NCBI GenBank assembly: GCA_964645655.1
Contig: CAZXZS010000001.1
Span: forward strand, 124,001 to 188,000
Direction of reading: 5' to 3'
DNA: 64,000 nucleotides
Source: JAGOUA01 sp964645655
GTDB taxonomy: Bacteria; Patescibacteriota; Patescibacteriia; 2-12-FULL-60-25
Made by a program: the position numbers and the translations under genes. Below the pieces are notes generated by a model. It searched no databases. It saw only the letters and a program-made list of their open reading frames with translations, and was not told the origin of the DNA. How positions within the stretch are numbered: the first letter of the stretch is position 1; the number at the start of each line of letters is the position of its first letter. Shown piece after piece: positions 1-8,784 of the stretch.

Positions 1-1
1 C

Positions 2-2770
2 CAGCTTGAGATCGTTTTAGAGCGCGACGGCGTGCCGATTTCGGTTGCCCCGCCGGCACGGGTTCGTCGTCAGGCCGTCCAGGCCGCGCATCAGGCCGAG
101 GCCGACCGGACCCGGGTCCAGATCCTGCAAGGCGCGCGTGCAAGCAAGCGTCCACGTCGCGTGACGATTTCGCATGGGGCGCACGAGCCGAGTCGGTTCA
201 CCGTCCGCATGCAGGGGGTCGTCGCCCGGCCGGAACGGGACGTGCGGGAGCCGTTCCATCGCTCGATGCACCGCTGGCAGACCCCTTTTGTCGAGGGGAT
301 CGGGTTTGAGCGCGTGCTGGTGCATGTTTCCGACCTTTGGATCGAGGCCTTGGACCCATCGTTTTTTCATGACCAGTTCACGCCCGGGGAATTCCGTGAG
401 GCGCTTCGGGAGAGCCGTCGAGGCGTCTGGTCGCGCGTGCGCCAGCCGTTCATCCGTTGGCACGACCGGCGTCCTGACGTAGCCAGCGGGCGGGGCGTCG
501 ACGCACGGATCTTTTTCCCGGATGAGCTTGACGCGGCCACGCCTGAAGCGAACGATGGCGCGCCGCCGATCTTCTTCGCGCCGGCCGTCCAGCACGATTC
601 CGAAGATGCCCTCGCCGTCTTGCCCGAAATTGAAGCGATGCCGGCCCCTGTCGCTGAAACGCCTGCCGCGCATCCGTCGATCCGTACGGCCTGGAAACGT
701 TGGCGTGAGGGCGCCCGTGACGCCGTGGAAGATGCGCATGAGCACGAGAGGGAAGTCGTGCAAGAGGTTGAAGCCGCCTGGCAGGCGCCGCACCTGGAGC
801 CGCGGATTCGCGTGACGCGGGTCCTGATCGGGTTTCTGGGCATGCTTTGTCTGGTCGCATTGCCCGCCGGGGCGGTGTCGTGGTCGCGTTCGGTGGTCCG
901 TTCCGTCCGTTCCGTGCAAGATGGCGCGTCCGCCTTGGGCGCCTCTGGCCTCGACCTGGCCAATGGCGGGCAGCGGGTCGCTTCGTTCGGCCAGATCCAG
1001 TCCTTGGCGCAAGACTTTGAGCGCTCGCACGGGCTTGCCTTGTCGCTCGCGCAGGCCTTGCCGACGACGCGCGCGACGGCGGAAACGGTCGAGGCGCTGC
1101 TCGAGGGCGGCCAGGACGCGGCGAAGGCCGGAGCCCTGATCTCCCAGGGCCTTGATCGCGCCATGAGCGACCAGGACGGCTATCCCAGTGAACGCCTCGT
1201 TCGCCTGAAAAAATATCTTGATGAGGCCCGTCCCCATTTGGATCGGGTGTTTGCCGCTGCCGAACGGATCCATCCCGAGGCCTTGCCGGCGAACGCGCAA
1301 GGGCGTGCGACGGAAATCAAGGAGCTTCTTTTGGCGTACCGGCCGCTCCTCGCGCAGGCCGACGGCTTGCTTGCGCTCGCGTTGCCGGTCGTTGGCCATG
1401 CCGAACCGCGGACCTATCTCGTCCTCTTCCAAAATCCCAGCGAATTGAGGCCGTCTGGCGGGTTCATGGGCTCCTACGCACAGGTCGTGCTTGATCGTGG
1501 GGAGATCCGCAAGCTCGATGTCCCGGGAGGCGGGCCGTATGACCTGCGGAGCCAGCTCCTGAGCCGCTGGGAGCCGCCACAGCCGTTACAGCTGGTGGGT
1601 GCGCGCTGGGAGTTTCAGGATGCCAACTGGGATCCGGATTTCGGCAAGACCGCGGAAATCGTCCGCCGCTTCTGGAGCCGTTCCGGCCAGCCTACGCTCG
1701 ACGGGATCATCGCCGTGAACGCGAGCCTGCTGCCGAAGCTGCTGACCGTCACGGGCCCGATCGAGATGCCCGCCTATGGGAAAACCGTCACGTCCGAGAA
1801 CGTCTTATTTGAGACTCAAAAGGCCGTCGAATTGGAATATGATCGCGACAAGAACCAGCCGAAGGCATTCATTGGGGACTTGAATCGCGAGGTCCTACGC
1901 CGTTTGCAGGGGCTGCCGCACGACCAATGGCCGAATCTGGCCCGTATCGCCGCGGAAGCCTTGGAGACGAAAGAGATCCAGGTCCACTTGTCACGCCCGG
2001 AGGAGCAGGAGGCGATCCGCGCCTTGGGATGGACGGGAGAATGGCCGCAAGCGGACGCGTTCGACGAGCTGGCCGTGATCGGGGCGAATATCGGCGGCCA
2101 AAAGACCAACCAAGCGATCCGTGAGACCGTCCGGCAGACCATCCGCATCAACGAGCGCGGGGCGGTCGAGACGGATGTTGCGCTGGATCGGGTCCATACG
2201 GCGGCGGCCGGGGCGTTGTTCCAGGGCGCGAATAACGTCGAATACCTGCGGGTCTACGCGCCTGCGGGGGCGGCCTTGCTTCAGGCGAGCGGGTTTGAGG
2301 CGCCGGCGAGTACGCTCTTCGAGCGTCCGACGGAAACGGAAGAGCCATTCCCGGGATTGGCGACGGCGACGGTCTCTCTCGTGGTTGGTAATGAAACCGT
2401 CGATCGGCTCGAGGAGGCGGGGCGGACGGTCTTTGGGGGGTGGATCCAGCTGCGCCCCGGGCAGACGCGGACGACGACATTCCGCTACGCCCTTCCGCGG
2501 ACGACGGCGGACATGGCTCGCGCCTTGGCGGACCAGGCCTCCCTTGCGTCCGCCGGTGAGGTGACCGATGCATATGTGTTGCGCCTGATGTCGCAATCCG
2601 GCGCCCCACGCGCGCAGCAGGTGACGCTACATTATCCGCCGACCTGGAAACTGATCCGGCCCTCCGCCGCGTGGCAAGTGGTCGCGCCTGGGGAATTGCG
2701 CCTTGATATCGCGGCCTTGACCCAAGACCAGTGGCTTTCGGTCCTGTTTGCCAGGCCGGACGCGCCTTGA
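2..2770 (+). CDS. DUF4012 domain membrane protein (5' end outside window)
   Basis: The frame is open from base 2, so the true start lies upstream; 912 residues can be read from the GTG at 32. The first ~260 residues are charged and low in complexity. One membrane segment follows (about residues 264-284 counted from base 32), then a long extracellular part. The motif NPSELRPSGGFMGSY near residue 468 is the hallmark of DUF4012, a family common on CPR cell surfaces and of unknown biochemical role. The protein is probably anchored in the membrane with its C-terminal domain outside. It ends in a terminator hairpin and is followed by another surface protein. Family assignment is firm; function is not known. 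Confidence 0.85.
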   Translation, partial: QLEIVLERDGVPISVAPPARVRRQAVQAAHQAEADRTRVQILQGARASKRPRRVTISHGAHEPSRFTVRMQGVVARPERDVREPFHRSMHRWQTPFVEGIGFERVLVHVSDLWIEALDPSFFHDQFTPGEFREALRESRRGVWSRVRQPFIRWHDRRPDVASGRGVDARIFFPDELDAATPEANDGAPPIFFAPAVQHDSEDALAVLPEIEAMPAPVAETPAAHPSIRTAWKRWREGARDAVEDAHEHEREVVQEVEAAWQAPHLEPRIRVTRVLIGFLGMLCLVALPAGAVSWSRSVVRSVRSVQDGASALGASGLDLANGGQRVASFGQIQSLAQDFERSHGLALSLAQALPTTRATAETVEALLEGGQDAAKAGALISQGLDRAMSDQDGYPSERLVRLKKYLDEARPHLDRVFAAAERIHPEALPANAQGRATEIKELLLAYRPLLAQADGLLALALPVVGHAEPRTYLVLFQNPSELRPSGGFMGSYAQVVLDRGEIRKLDVPGGGPYDLRSQLLSRWEPPQPLQLVGARWEFQDANWDPDFGKTAEIVRRFWSRSGQPTLDGIIAVNASLLPKLLTVTGPIEMPAYGKTVTSENVLFETQKAVELEYDRDKNQPKAFIGDLNREVLRRLQGLPHDQWPNLARIAAEALETKEIQVHLSRPEEQEAIRALGWTGEWPQADAFDELAVIGANIGGQKTNQAIRETVRQTIRINERGAVETDVALDRVHTAAAGALFQGANNVEYLRVYAPAGAALLQASGFEAPASTLFERPTETEEPFPGLATATVSLVVGNETVDRLEEAGRTVFGGWIQLRPGQTRTTTFRYALPRTTADMARALADQASLASAGEVTDAYVLRLMSQSGAPRAQQVTLHYPPTWKLIRPSAAWQVVAPGELRLDIAALTQDQWLSVLFARPDAP

Positions 2771-2785
2771 TCCGGCCTGTTTCAT
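2752..2785 (+). terminator. Rho-independent terminator after DUF4012 gene
   Basis: A 9-bp perfect stem (CAGGCCGGA at 2752-2760 with TCCGGCCTG at 2771-2779) is followed by TTTCATCTT. The stop codon lies in the loop. Confidence 0.6.
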
Positions 2786-2814
2786 CTTGCGTTCCGTTGT
2801 GCTTCCGCTGCCCG

Positions 2815-2844
2815 TTCGCGCCTGTGTACAACCTGTGGTATACT
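2815..2844 (+). promoter_or_regulatory. Promoter for the baseplate-J-like gene
   Basis: The extended -10 TGGTATACT (hexamer 2839-2844) is good; the -35 (TTCGCG, 2815-2820) is poor. An AGGAG Shine-Dalgarno site precedes the ATG at 2861. Confidence 0.55.
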
Positions 2845-2860
2845 GACAGGAGCTCATTCT

Positions 2861-4204
2861 ATGACCGTTCGCAGCCCCCGACGATCGCCCGTCGTTCCCA
2901 TCACGGCACCCACGTTTTCGCCGCCGTCCCACGCCGCATTTTATCGCAAGATCGCCTATACGTTCTTTGCGCTGACGGCGTGCATTTTGATCGGGATCCT
3001 CTGGCTGTCCTCCGTCGAGGCGACCGTGAGCGTGAAGGTGCGCCGTACGCCCGTCCGGACCGACGACCCGGTCGAGATCACCGCCCGTCCAGGCGGCGGT
3101 TCGCAGATCCCTGGGCGCGTGCTGCATCTCCCGATGCGCAAGACCCAACAATTCGACGTGCGTGGCGTCGCCGAGACGGCGCCTACGGCCGCGACGAGCT
3201 CTGCCGTCAGCGCGCAGACCATCCCTGTCGCTCCCGCGACTTCAACGTCGTCCGCTGGCGGCTCTAGCGCCGAACGGTCGTTCGCGCAGGGGCAGGTGAC
3301 GGTCGTCAATAACTATTCGAAGTCCCAGACGCTCATCGAGCGTACCCGTTTCCTTACCGAAGACGGCAAGCTATACCGTCTTGACCGTCGCGTCACCATT
3401 CCCGCTGGCGGCCGGGCGACCGTTTCCGTCACCGCGGACCAACCGGGCGCCGCTTTTGCCATCGGTCCCACCAAATTCACGATCCCCGGTCTCTGGATCG
3501 ACCTCCAGAAGCTGATTTATGGCGAATCATCGGCGGCATTCACGCTCCGAACCGGTTCCGCCACGACCCCGGACCCGGCCCCTGCGCCGACGCCCGTCAC
3601 CCCGCCCGCCCCTACATCGACGGTTCCAGGTGAGCGGCGCCTCGTGACGCAGCAGAACATCGACGACGCCTACCAGGCCCTCACCGAACAGGTCGTCGAG
3701 CAGGCCAAGCGCACCCTCGCGGCCAGCATCACCGACCCACGCCTCAATGGGGCCGCCTACTTCGTCAATACGACGGCCAAGTCCTCGACCGTCCGTCCGG
3801 GCCAGGTCGCCGGCAATTTCACGGCCCAGGTCGACGTCGAGGTGATCGGGGTGTTCTACTCCGCGGAAGACATGCAGAACCTCATCCGCTCCCGCCTGCG
3901 CCAGCACTTGCCGGACGGCCAAGAGTTCCTCCCGTTCAATGACCAGGACTTCATCTACACGTTGGAATCGGTCGACAAGGAAGGGGAGAGCGCCCGCCTC
4001 CGCGTCATCGCCACGGCCGAATATCGCCTGACGCAAAATACGCCCGCCCTCAGCCCTGCCACGATCGCGGGCAAGTCGCGCGACGAGGCCGAGCGCCTGC
4101 TTGGCGAGGTGGATGGGGTCGAATCCGTCGACATCACCCTCCGTCCGGGCTGGATCGGCAAGATCCCGCGGCTCCAGGACCACATCAAAATGGAGGTAAA
4201 ATAA
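2861..4204 (+). CDS. Baseplate-J/gp47-like membrane-anchored protein
   Basis: 447 residues. A short basic cytoplasmic tail is followed by a membrane helix at about 31-51, then an extracellular region with a Ser/Ala/Thr linker (about 105-140). The middle part contains NNYS, TRFLTEDGKLYRL, ADQPGAAFAIGPTKFTIPG and YGESS. Together these are the signature of a CPR family that databases label baseplate J/gp47-like. A Pro/Thr linker near 230-255 separates a C-terminal domain. The name reflects remote phage-baseplate similarity and does not prove an injection device. The start at 2861 is supported by AGGAG. The gene has its own promoter and terminator and sits between two unrelated transcription units. 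Confidence 0.7.
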   Translation: MTVRSPRRSPVVPITAPTFSPPSHAAFYRKIAYTFFALTACILIGILWLSSVEATVSVKVRRTPVRTDDPVEITARPGGGSQIPGRVLHLPMRKTQQFDVRGVAETAPTAATSSAVSAQTIPVAPATSTSSAGGSSAERSFAQGQVTVVNNYSKSQTLIERTRFLTEDGKLYRLDRRVTIPAGGRATVSVTADQPGAAFAIGPTKFTIPGLWIDLQKLIYGESSAAFTLRTGSATTPDPAPAPTPVTPPAPTSTVPGERRLVTQQNIDDAYQALTEQVVEQAKRTLAASITDPRLNGAAYFVNTTAKSSTVRPGQVAGNFTAQVDVEVIGVFYSAEDMQNLIRSRLRQHLPDGQEFLPFNDQDFIYTLESVDKEGESARLRVIATAEYRLTQNTPALSPATIAGKSRDEAERLLGEVDGVESVDITLRPGWIGKIPRLQDHIKMEVK

Positions 4205-4212
4205 GCCAAAAC

Positions 4213-4241
4213 TTGACCGGTGGAGAATGCCTTGGCATGAT
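4213..4241 (+). promoter_or_regulatory. Predicted thrS promoter
   Basis: TTGACC (4213-4218), a 17-bp spacer and CATGAT (4236-4241) place the start of transcription near 4248. That leaves a leader of about 13 bases before the thrS ATG. The promoter overlaps the terminator hairpin of the preceding gene. Confidence 0.55.
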
Positions 4242-4257
4242 GCCTAGGCATTTTTCT
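4226..4257 (+). terminator. Terminator hairpin overlapping the thrS promoter
   Basis: AATGCCT (4226-4232) pairs with AGGCATT (4246-4252), with further inner pairing GGC/GCC, followed by TTTTTCTT. It ends transcription of the upstream gene only three bases before the thrS start. Confidence 0.65.
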
Positions 4258-4260
4258 TGT

Positions 4261-6051
4261 ATGTCCCTCTCCCTCGAAAGGCGCCGCCATAGCGCGGCCC
4301 ATGTCCTCGCGGCCGCCGTCCAACGCCTGTTCCCGCAGGCGAAATTCGGCGTCGGCCCCGTCGTCGAACACGGGTTCTACTACGACCTTGACCTGCCCCG
4401 TCCGCTCACGACGGAGGACCTCACGACGTTGGAGAAGACGATGCTCACGATCGTGAAGGAAAATCCTGCCTTCGAGCGCGAGGAACGGCCGATTGACGAG
4501 GCGATCGCCTTGTTTGAAGGGTTGGGCCAGACCTACAAGGTCGAGCTGCTGCGCGACCTCAAGACGAAGGGCACGACCGCCGTCGCGGACCTCGATGGGG
4601 AATTCGATCCCGCCAACGTGACGACCGTTTCCCTCTACCGTACGGGCTCATTCGTCGACCTTTGCCGTGGGCCCCACGTCGAGACCGCGAACCAGATCGG
4701 CGCCGTCAAGCTCACCAAGCTCGCCGGGGCCTATTGGCGCGGCAAGGATACCAACCCGCAGCTGCAACGCGTCTACGGGCTTTGTTTCGCGACGCAGGAA
4801 GAGCTTGATGCGCATCTCAAGCTCGTCGAAGAGGCCGAGAAGCGCGACCACCGCAAGCTTGGGGCCGAACTCGACCTGTTCGCCTTTTCACCGCTCGTCG
4901 GCGCCGGCCTGCCGCTCTTCACCGCCAAAGGCGTCATCCTCCGTCAGGCCGTCACCGATTTCGTGTGGGACCTCATGAAGCCGTATGGGTATGAGCGCGT
5001 CTGGATCCCCCACATCACCAAGGCGGACCTCTACAAGACGTCCGGCCACTGGGACAAGTTCGAAGACGACCTCTTCCACGTCTCCAGCAAGAAGACTGAC
5101 GAGTCGTTCGTCCTCAAGCCGATGAACTGTCCGCACCACACCCAGATCTACGCCTCAAAGCCGCGCAGCTACCGCGACCTGCCCATCCGCATGAGCGAGG
5201 TGACGACGGTGTACCGCGACGAGAATACGGGCCAAATCCAGGGCCTCACCCGCGTGCGCTCCATCACCCAAGACGACGCCCACGTCTTTTGCCGTCCCGA
5301 CCAGGTGCGTGCCGAAGCCCTTGCCATCTATCGCATCGCCGAAGCCTTCTATGCCGGGTTCGGCATGTCGTTCCATCGCGTCCGCCTCAGCGTCCGCGAT
5401 CCGAAGCATCCCGAAAAGTATCTTGGGAGCGACGAGGCGTGGACCTCGGCCGAAACGACGCTTGCCGAAATCATGAAAGAGGTCGGCCGTGAGGTCGAGG
5501 TGGGGGAGGGCGAGGCTGCCTTCTATGGTCCCAAGCTCGACTTCATGGCGAAAGACGCCATCGGCCGCGAATGGCAGCTCGCGACCATCCAGCTCGACTT
5601 CAACCAGCCGGAACGGTTCGGCCTCGAATATACCGACGCCGACGGGCAAAAGAAGCGCCCGGTCATGGTCCATCGCGCGATCCTCGGGTCCGTCGAGCGC
5701 TTCCTCGCGGTCCTCATCGAGCATTATGCTGGGGCGTTCCCGCTCTGGCTGGCCCCGGTCCAGGTCGGCGTCCTCTCAGTGTCGGATAAGTTCGCGGATG
5801 CCGCCCATGAGATCGCCCGCTGGCTGAAAGAGGCAGGCTTACGGGTCGAAATCGACGATTCTCCCGAATCCGTGGGCAAGAAGATCCGCGGCGCCGAAAA
5901 GGCAAAAATCCCGGTCGCTCTCGTGATCGGGGAGAAGGAGGCTTCCGGGCAGCCCTTCACGGTGCGTGTGCGTGGCGAGCAAGAGCAGCACACGTTGGAC
6001 CGCGAACAGCTCCTCGCTTTCCTGCAGGAACGGATCCGGACCAAGAAATAA
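4261..6051 (+). CDS. thrS: Threonyl-tRNA synthetase, TGS-less
   Basis: Charges tRNA-Thr with threonine. 596 residues from the ATG at 4261, which starts MSLSLERRRHSAAHVLA. The protein begins directly in the editing domain (HSAAH, and CRGPH in FVDLCRGPHVET) and lacks the N-terminal TGS domain of the E. coli enzyme, as is usual in CPR bacteria. The class II core follows with PMNCPHH and MSEVTTVYRDENTGQIQG. An anticodon-binding domain closes the protein (PVQVGVLSVSDK onwards). An in-frame upstream start (TTG at 4213) is rejected because it lies inside the promoter and terminator. No Shine-Dalgarno site is seen, so the mRNA probably has a very short leader. Identification is firm. Confidence 0.95.
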   Translation: MSLSLERRRHSAAHVLAAAVQRLFPQAKFGVGPVVEHGFYYDLDLPRPLTTEDLTTLEKTMLTIVKENPAFEREERPIDEAIALFEGLGQTYKVELLRDLKTKGTTAVADLDGEFDPANVTTVSLYRTGSFVDLCRGPHVETANQIGAVKLTKLAGAYWRGKDTNPQLQRVYGLCFATQEELDAHLKLVEEAEKRDHRKLGAELDLFAFSPLVGAGLPLFTAKGVILRQAVTDFVWDLMKPYGYERVWIPHITKADLYKTSGHWDKFEDDLFHVSSKKTDESFVLKPMNCPHHTQIYASKPRSYRDLPIRMSEVTTVYRDENTGQIQGLTRVRSITQDDAHVFCRPDQVRAEALAIYRIAEAFYAGFGMSFHRVRLSVRDPKHPEKYLGSDEAWTSAETTLAEIMKEVGREVEVGEGEAAFYGPKLDFMAKDAIGREWQLATIQLDFNQPERFGLEYTDADGQKKRPVMVHRAILGSVERFLAVLIEHYAGAFPLWLAPVQVGVLSVSDKFADAAHEIARWLKEAGLRVEIDDSPESVGKKIRGAEKAKIPVALVIGEKEASGQPFTVRVRGEQEQHTLDREQLLAFLQERIRTKK

Positions 6052-6052
6052 C

Positions 6053-6080
6053 CAAAAGACCGCCCTTAGGCGGTCTTTTG
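6053..6080. terminator. Bidirectional terminator between thrS and clpB
   Basis: A perfect 12-bp stem with a CTTA loop is flanked by an A-run on one side and a T-run on the other, so it works for both convergent genes. The last clpB codons and its stop lie inside the stem. Confidence 0.85.
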
Positions 6081-8717
6081 TTCTTGCTTGGCAAAGGCGA
6101 TCTCGCCGTTCTCCGCGTCGATCAGGACCTTGTCGCCCTCCGTAAGCGTCCCATCGACGATCTTCATCGCCAGGTCGTCGAGCACGAGCTCTTGGATGGT
6201 GCGCTTCAGCGGACGGGCGCCGAATTGCGGGTCGTAGCCCTTCTCGGCAAGAAGGGCCGCCGCCGCATCCGTGAAGCTGATCGTGAGGCGCTTCTCGAGC
6301 AGGCGCTTGCTGACCGAGCCGATCTGCAGGCGGACGATCTTCTCGAGATGCTCCGGACGCAGCGCGTGGAACACGATCGTCTCGTCGACGCGATTGAGGA
6401 ACTCGGGGCGGAACTGTTCCCGGAGGCGCTCCATGAGCTGCTTTTCCAGGCTCGCTTGCTTGTCGGTCTCGCTCGTCTCCTCATCGCGTCGGAAGCCGAT
6501 CTCACTGCGGCGCTTGCCGAGGTCGAGGATCAGGTCGGAGCCGATGTTCGACGTCATGATGATGACCGTGTGCTTGAAGTTCACGGTGCGGCCCTTGCCG
6601 TCGGTGAGGCGGCCATCGTCAAGCACCTGCAGGAGCGTATTGAAGATGTCCGGATGGGCCTTCTCGACCTCATCGAGGAGGATGACGGAATACGGCCGGC
6701 GGCGGATCTTTTCGGTGAGTTGGCCGCCCTCGTCGTACCCGACGTAGCCAGGCGGGGAGCCGATCATGCGCGAGACGGTGTGCTTATCGCCATATTCGGA
6801 CATGTCGAGGCGCACGAGCGCGTTCTCGTCGTCGAAGAGGCTCTCGGCGAGCGCTTTCGCGAGCTCCGTCTTGCCTACGCCGGTCGGGCCTAGGAACAGG
6901 AATGAGCCGATGGGGCGCTTCTCCTCACCGATGCCCGCCCGCGAGCGGCGCAGGGCGTTCGCGACCGCCTTGACCGCCTCGTCCTGTCCGATGACGCGCT
7001 TGTGCAGCTCCTCCTCGAGATGGGCTAATTTCGAGGCTTCCGTCGCGAGCATGCGCTGCACGGGGATGCCGGTCCAGCGGGAGACGGCGTGGGCGATGTC
7101 CTCTTCGGTGACGGCATCCTTTAGCAGGCCACGCTTGCCTTGAAAGGCGCGCAACTTCTCTTCGGCTTCCTTGCGCGTGCGTTCGATCGCAGGGATCTTA
7201 CTATACCGAATTTCGGAAGCCTTCTCGAGGTCACCGCTGCGTTCGGCGATCTCGGCTTCGCTTTTAGCCCCCTCAAGCGTCTTCTTGCTGTCGCGGAGGA
7301 CCTGGATCAGCTCCTTTTCGGAGGTCCAGGTGAGCTCGAGCTCGTTCGCGCGTTCCTTCGTTTCAGCGATCTGGCGCTCGATCGTCTGGAGCCGTTCGGC
7401 CGATTCCGCGTCTTCCTCTTTCGCGAGGGCGCGTTTCTCGATGTCGAGGCGGATCAGGTCCCGCTTGAGCTTGTCGAGCTCTTCCGGCATCGAGTCGATC
7501 TGCATGCGCAGGCCGGCGGCAGCCTCGTCAACGAGGTCGACCGCCTTATCCGGGAGGAACCGGTCGGAGATATAGCGCGTCGACAGGCGGACCGCGGCCA
7601 CGAGCGCCCCGTCGGTGATGCGCACGCCGTTGTGGACCTCGTACTTGTCCTTGATCCCGCGCAGGATTGCGAGCGTATCCTCTTCGGATGGCTCCTCGAC
7701 GTAGACCGGCTGGAAGCGCCGGGCGAGGGCCGGGTCCTTTTCGATATGCTTTTGGTATTCCTGCAGGGTGGTGGCGCCGATGGCGCGGAGTTCGCCGCGT
7801 GCCAGTGCGGGCTTGAGCATGTTCGAGGCGTCCAGCGACCCGTCTTGCCCTGAGGCGCCCGCCCCGACGAGCGTGTGCAGCTCGTCGATGAACAGGATCA
7901 CGTTCCCGGCCGATTTCTCGACCTCCTTGATCACGGACTTGAGGCGTTCTTCAAATTCGCCGCGGAATTTCGTCCCGGCGACGAGCGAGCCGACGTCGAG
8001 CGCCACGACTTCCTTGTTCTTGAGCGATTCGGGCACGTCGCCGGACGTGATCCGTTGGGCGAGCCCCTCGATGATCGCCGTCTTGCCGGTGCCCGCCTCG
8101 CCGATGAGGACCGGGTTATTCTTCGTACGCCGCAGCAGGATCTGCATGACACGCCGGATCTCCTCGTCACGGCCGACCACCGGGTCGAGCTTTTCCTCGC
8201 GGGCGAGGGCGGTCAGGTTGCGTCCGTATTTTTCGAGCGATTGGTATGACTGTTCGGGATCTGCCGATTCCACGCGCATGTTCCCGCGCACGTCCTTGAG
8301 GGCCTTCAGGACCGCCTCTTCGGTCATGCCGATGCGCTGCAGTTCCGGGCCGAGCGACGCGGTCTCAAGGAGGGACAGCAGCAGGTGTTCCGTGGAGATG
8401 AACTCGTCCTTGAACGAGCGGGCGATCTTTTCGGCGCGCTGCAGCACCCGGACGAGCTCGTTCGACAGGCCGACCTGCGCCAGGTTGCCCTGCATCTGCC
8501 GGGGCATGCGCTCGAAATTCTGGCGGACATCCTCGAGGAGGCCCGTCACGTTGATGCCGAGCTTCTTGACCAGGGTCGGGACCACGCCCTCTTCTTGGCC
8601 TAATAGCCCAAAGAGGAGGTGGAGCGCCTCCAGGGTCCCATGCCGGTATTCCACCGCCGCCTCTTGCGCCATCCGGAGCGCCTCCTGGCTTTTCACGGTC
8701 AGGTTATTCGGAATCAT
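6066..8717 (-). CDS. clpB: ATP-dependent disaggregase ClpB
   Basis: 883 residues, the normal ClpB length. Order of domains: Clp N-domain (1-145), AAA+ module 1 with Walker A GEAGTGKT at 206-213 (the usual sequence is GEPGVGKT), a coiled-coil M-domain (about 400-520), and AAA+ module 2 with GPTGVGKT near 604-611 and the GYVGYDEGG pore segment. It threads aggregated proteins together with DnaK/DnaJ in the cytosol. A CIRCE operator sits on its promoter, so heat induction through HrcA is expected. The -10 hexamer ends nine bases before the ATG and no ribosome-binding site is seen, which suggests leaderless translation. Confidence 0.97.
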   Translation of the reverse strand: MIPNNLTVKSQEALRMAQEAAVEYRHGTLEALHLLFGLLGQEEGVVPTLVKKLGINVTGLLEDVRQNFERMPRQMQGNLAQVGLSNELVRVLQRAEKIARSFKDEFISTEHLLLSLLETASLGPELQRIGMTEEAVLKALKDVRGNMRVESADPEQSYQSLEKYGRNLTALAREEKLDPVVGRDEEIRRVMQILLRRTKNNPVLIGEAGTGKTAIIEGLAQRITSGDVPESLKNKEVVALDVGSLVAGTKFRGEFEERLKSVIKEVEKSAGNVILFIDELHTLVGAGASGQDGSLDASNMLKPALARGELRAIGATTLQEYQKHIEKDPALARRFQPVYVEEPSEEDTLAILRGIKDKYEVHNGVRITDGALVAAVRLSTRYISDRFLPDKAVDLVDEAAAGLRMQIDSMPEELDKLKRDLIRLDIEKRALAKEEDAESAERLQTIERQIAETKERANELELTWTSEKELIQVLRDSKKTLEGAKSEAEIAERSGDLEKASEIRYSKIPAIERTRKEAEEKLRAFQGKRGLLKDAVTEEDIAHAVSRWTGIPVQRMLATEASKLAHLEEELHKRVIGQDEAVKAVANALRRSRAGIGEEKRPIGSFLFLGPTGVGKTELAKALAESLFDDENALVRLDMSEYGDKHTVSRMIGSPPGYVGYDEGGQLTEKIRRRPYSVILLDEVEKAHPDIFNTLLQVLDDGRLTDGKGRTVNFKHTVIIMTSNIGSDLILDLGKRRSEIGFRRDEETSETDKQASLEKQLMERLREQFRPEFLNRVDETIVFHALRPEHLEKIVRLQIGSVSKRLLEKRLTISFTDAAAALLAEKGYDPQFGARPLKRTIQELVLDDLAMKIVDGTLTEGDKVLIDAENGEIAFAKQEQKTA

Positions 8718-8721
8718 ATGG

Positions 8722-8748
8722 TTAGCAGTCTAACATGGAGAGTGCTAA
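8722..8748 (-). promoter_or_regulatory. CIRCE operator of clpB (HrcA site)
   Basis: On the minus strand: TTAGCACTC, nine bases, GACTGCTAA. This matches the CIRCE consensus TTAGCACTC-N9-GAGTGCTAA with one mismatch. It covers the -10 box and the spacer, so bound HrcA would block RNA polymerase. Confidence 0.92.
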
Positions 8749-8755
8749 TGGGCAA
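8727..8755 (-). promoter_or_regulatory. clpB promoter
   Basis: Minus-strand TTGCCC (8755-8750), a 17-bp spacer and TAGACT (8732-8727), then nine bases and the ATG at 8717. Confidence 0.75.
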
Positions 8756-8784
8756 GGAGCGGAAAAAAGCTTCGTGTATGGCCC

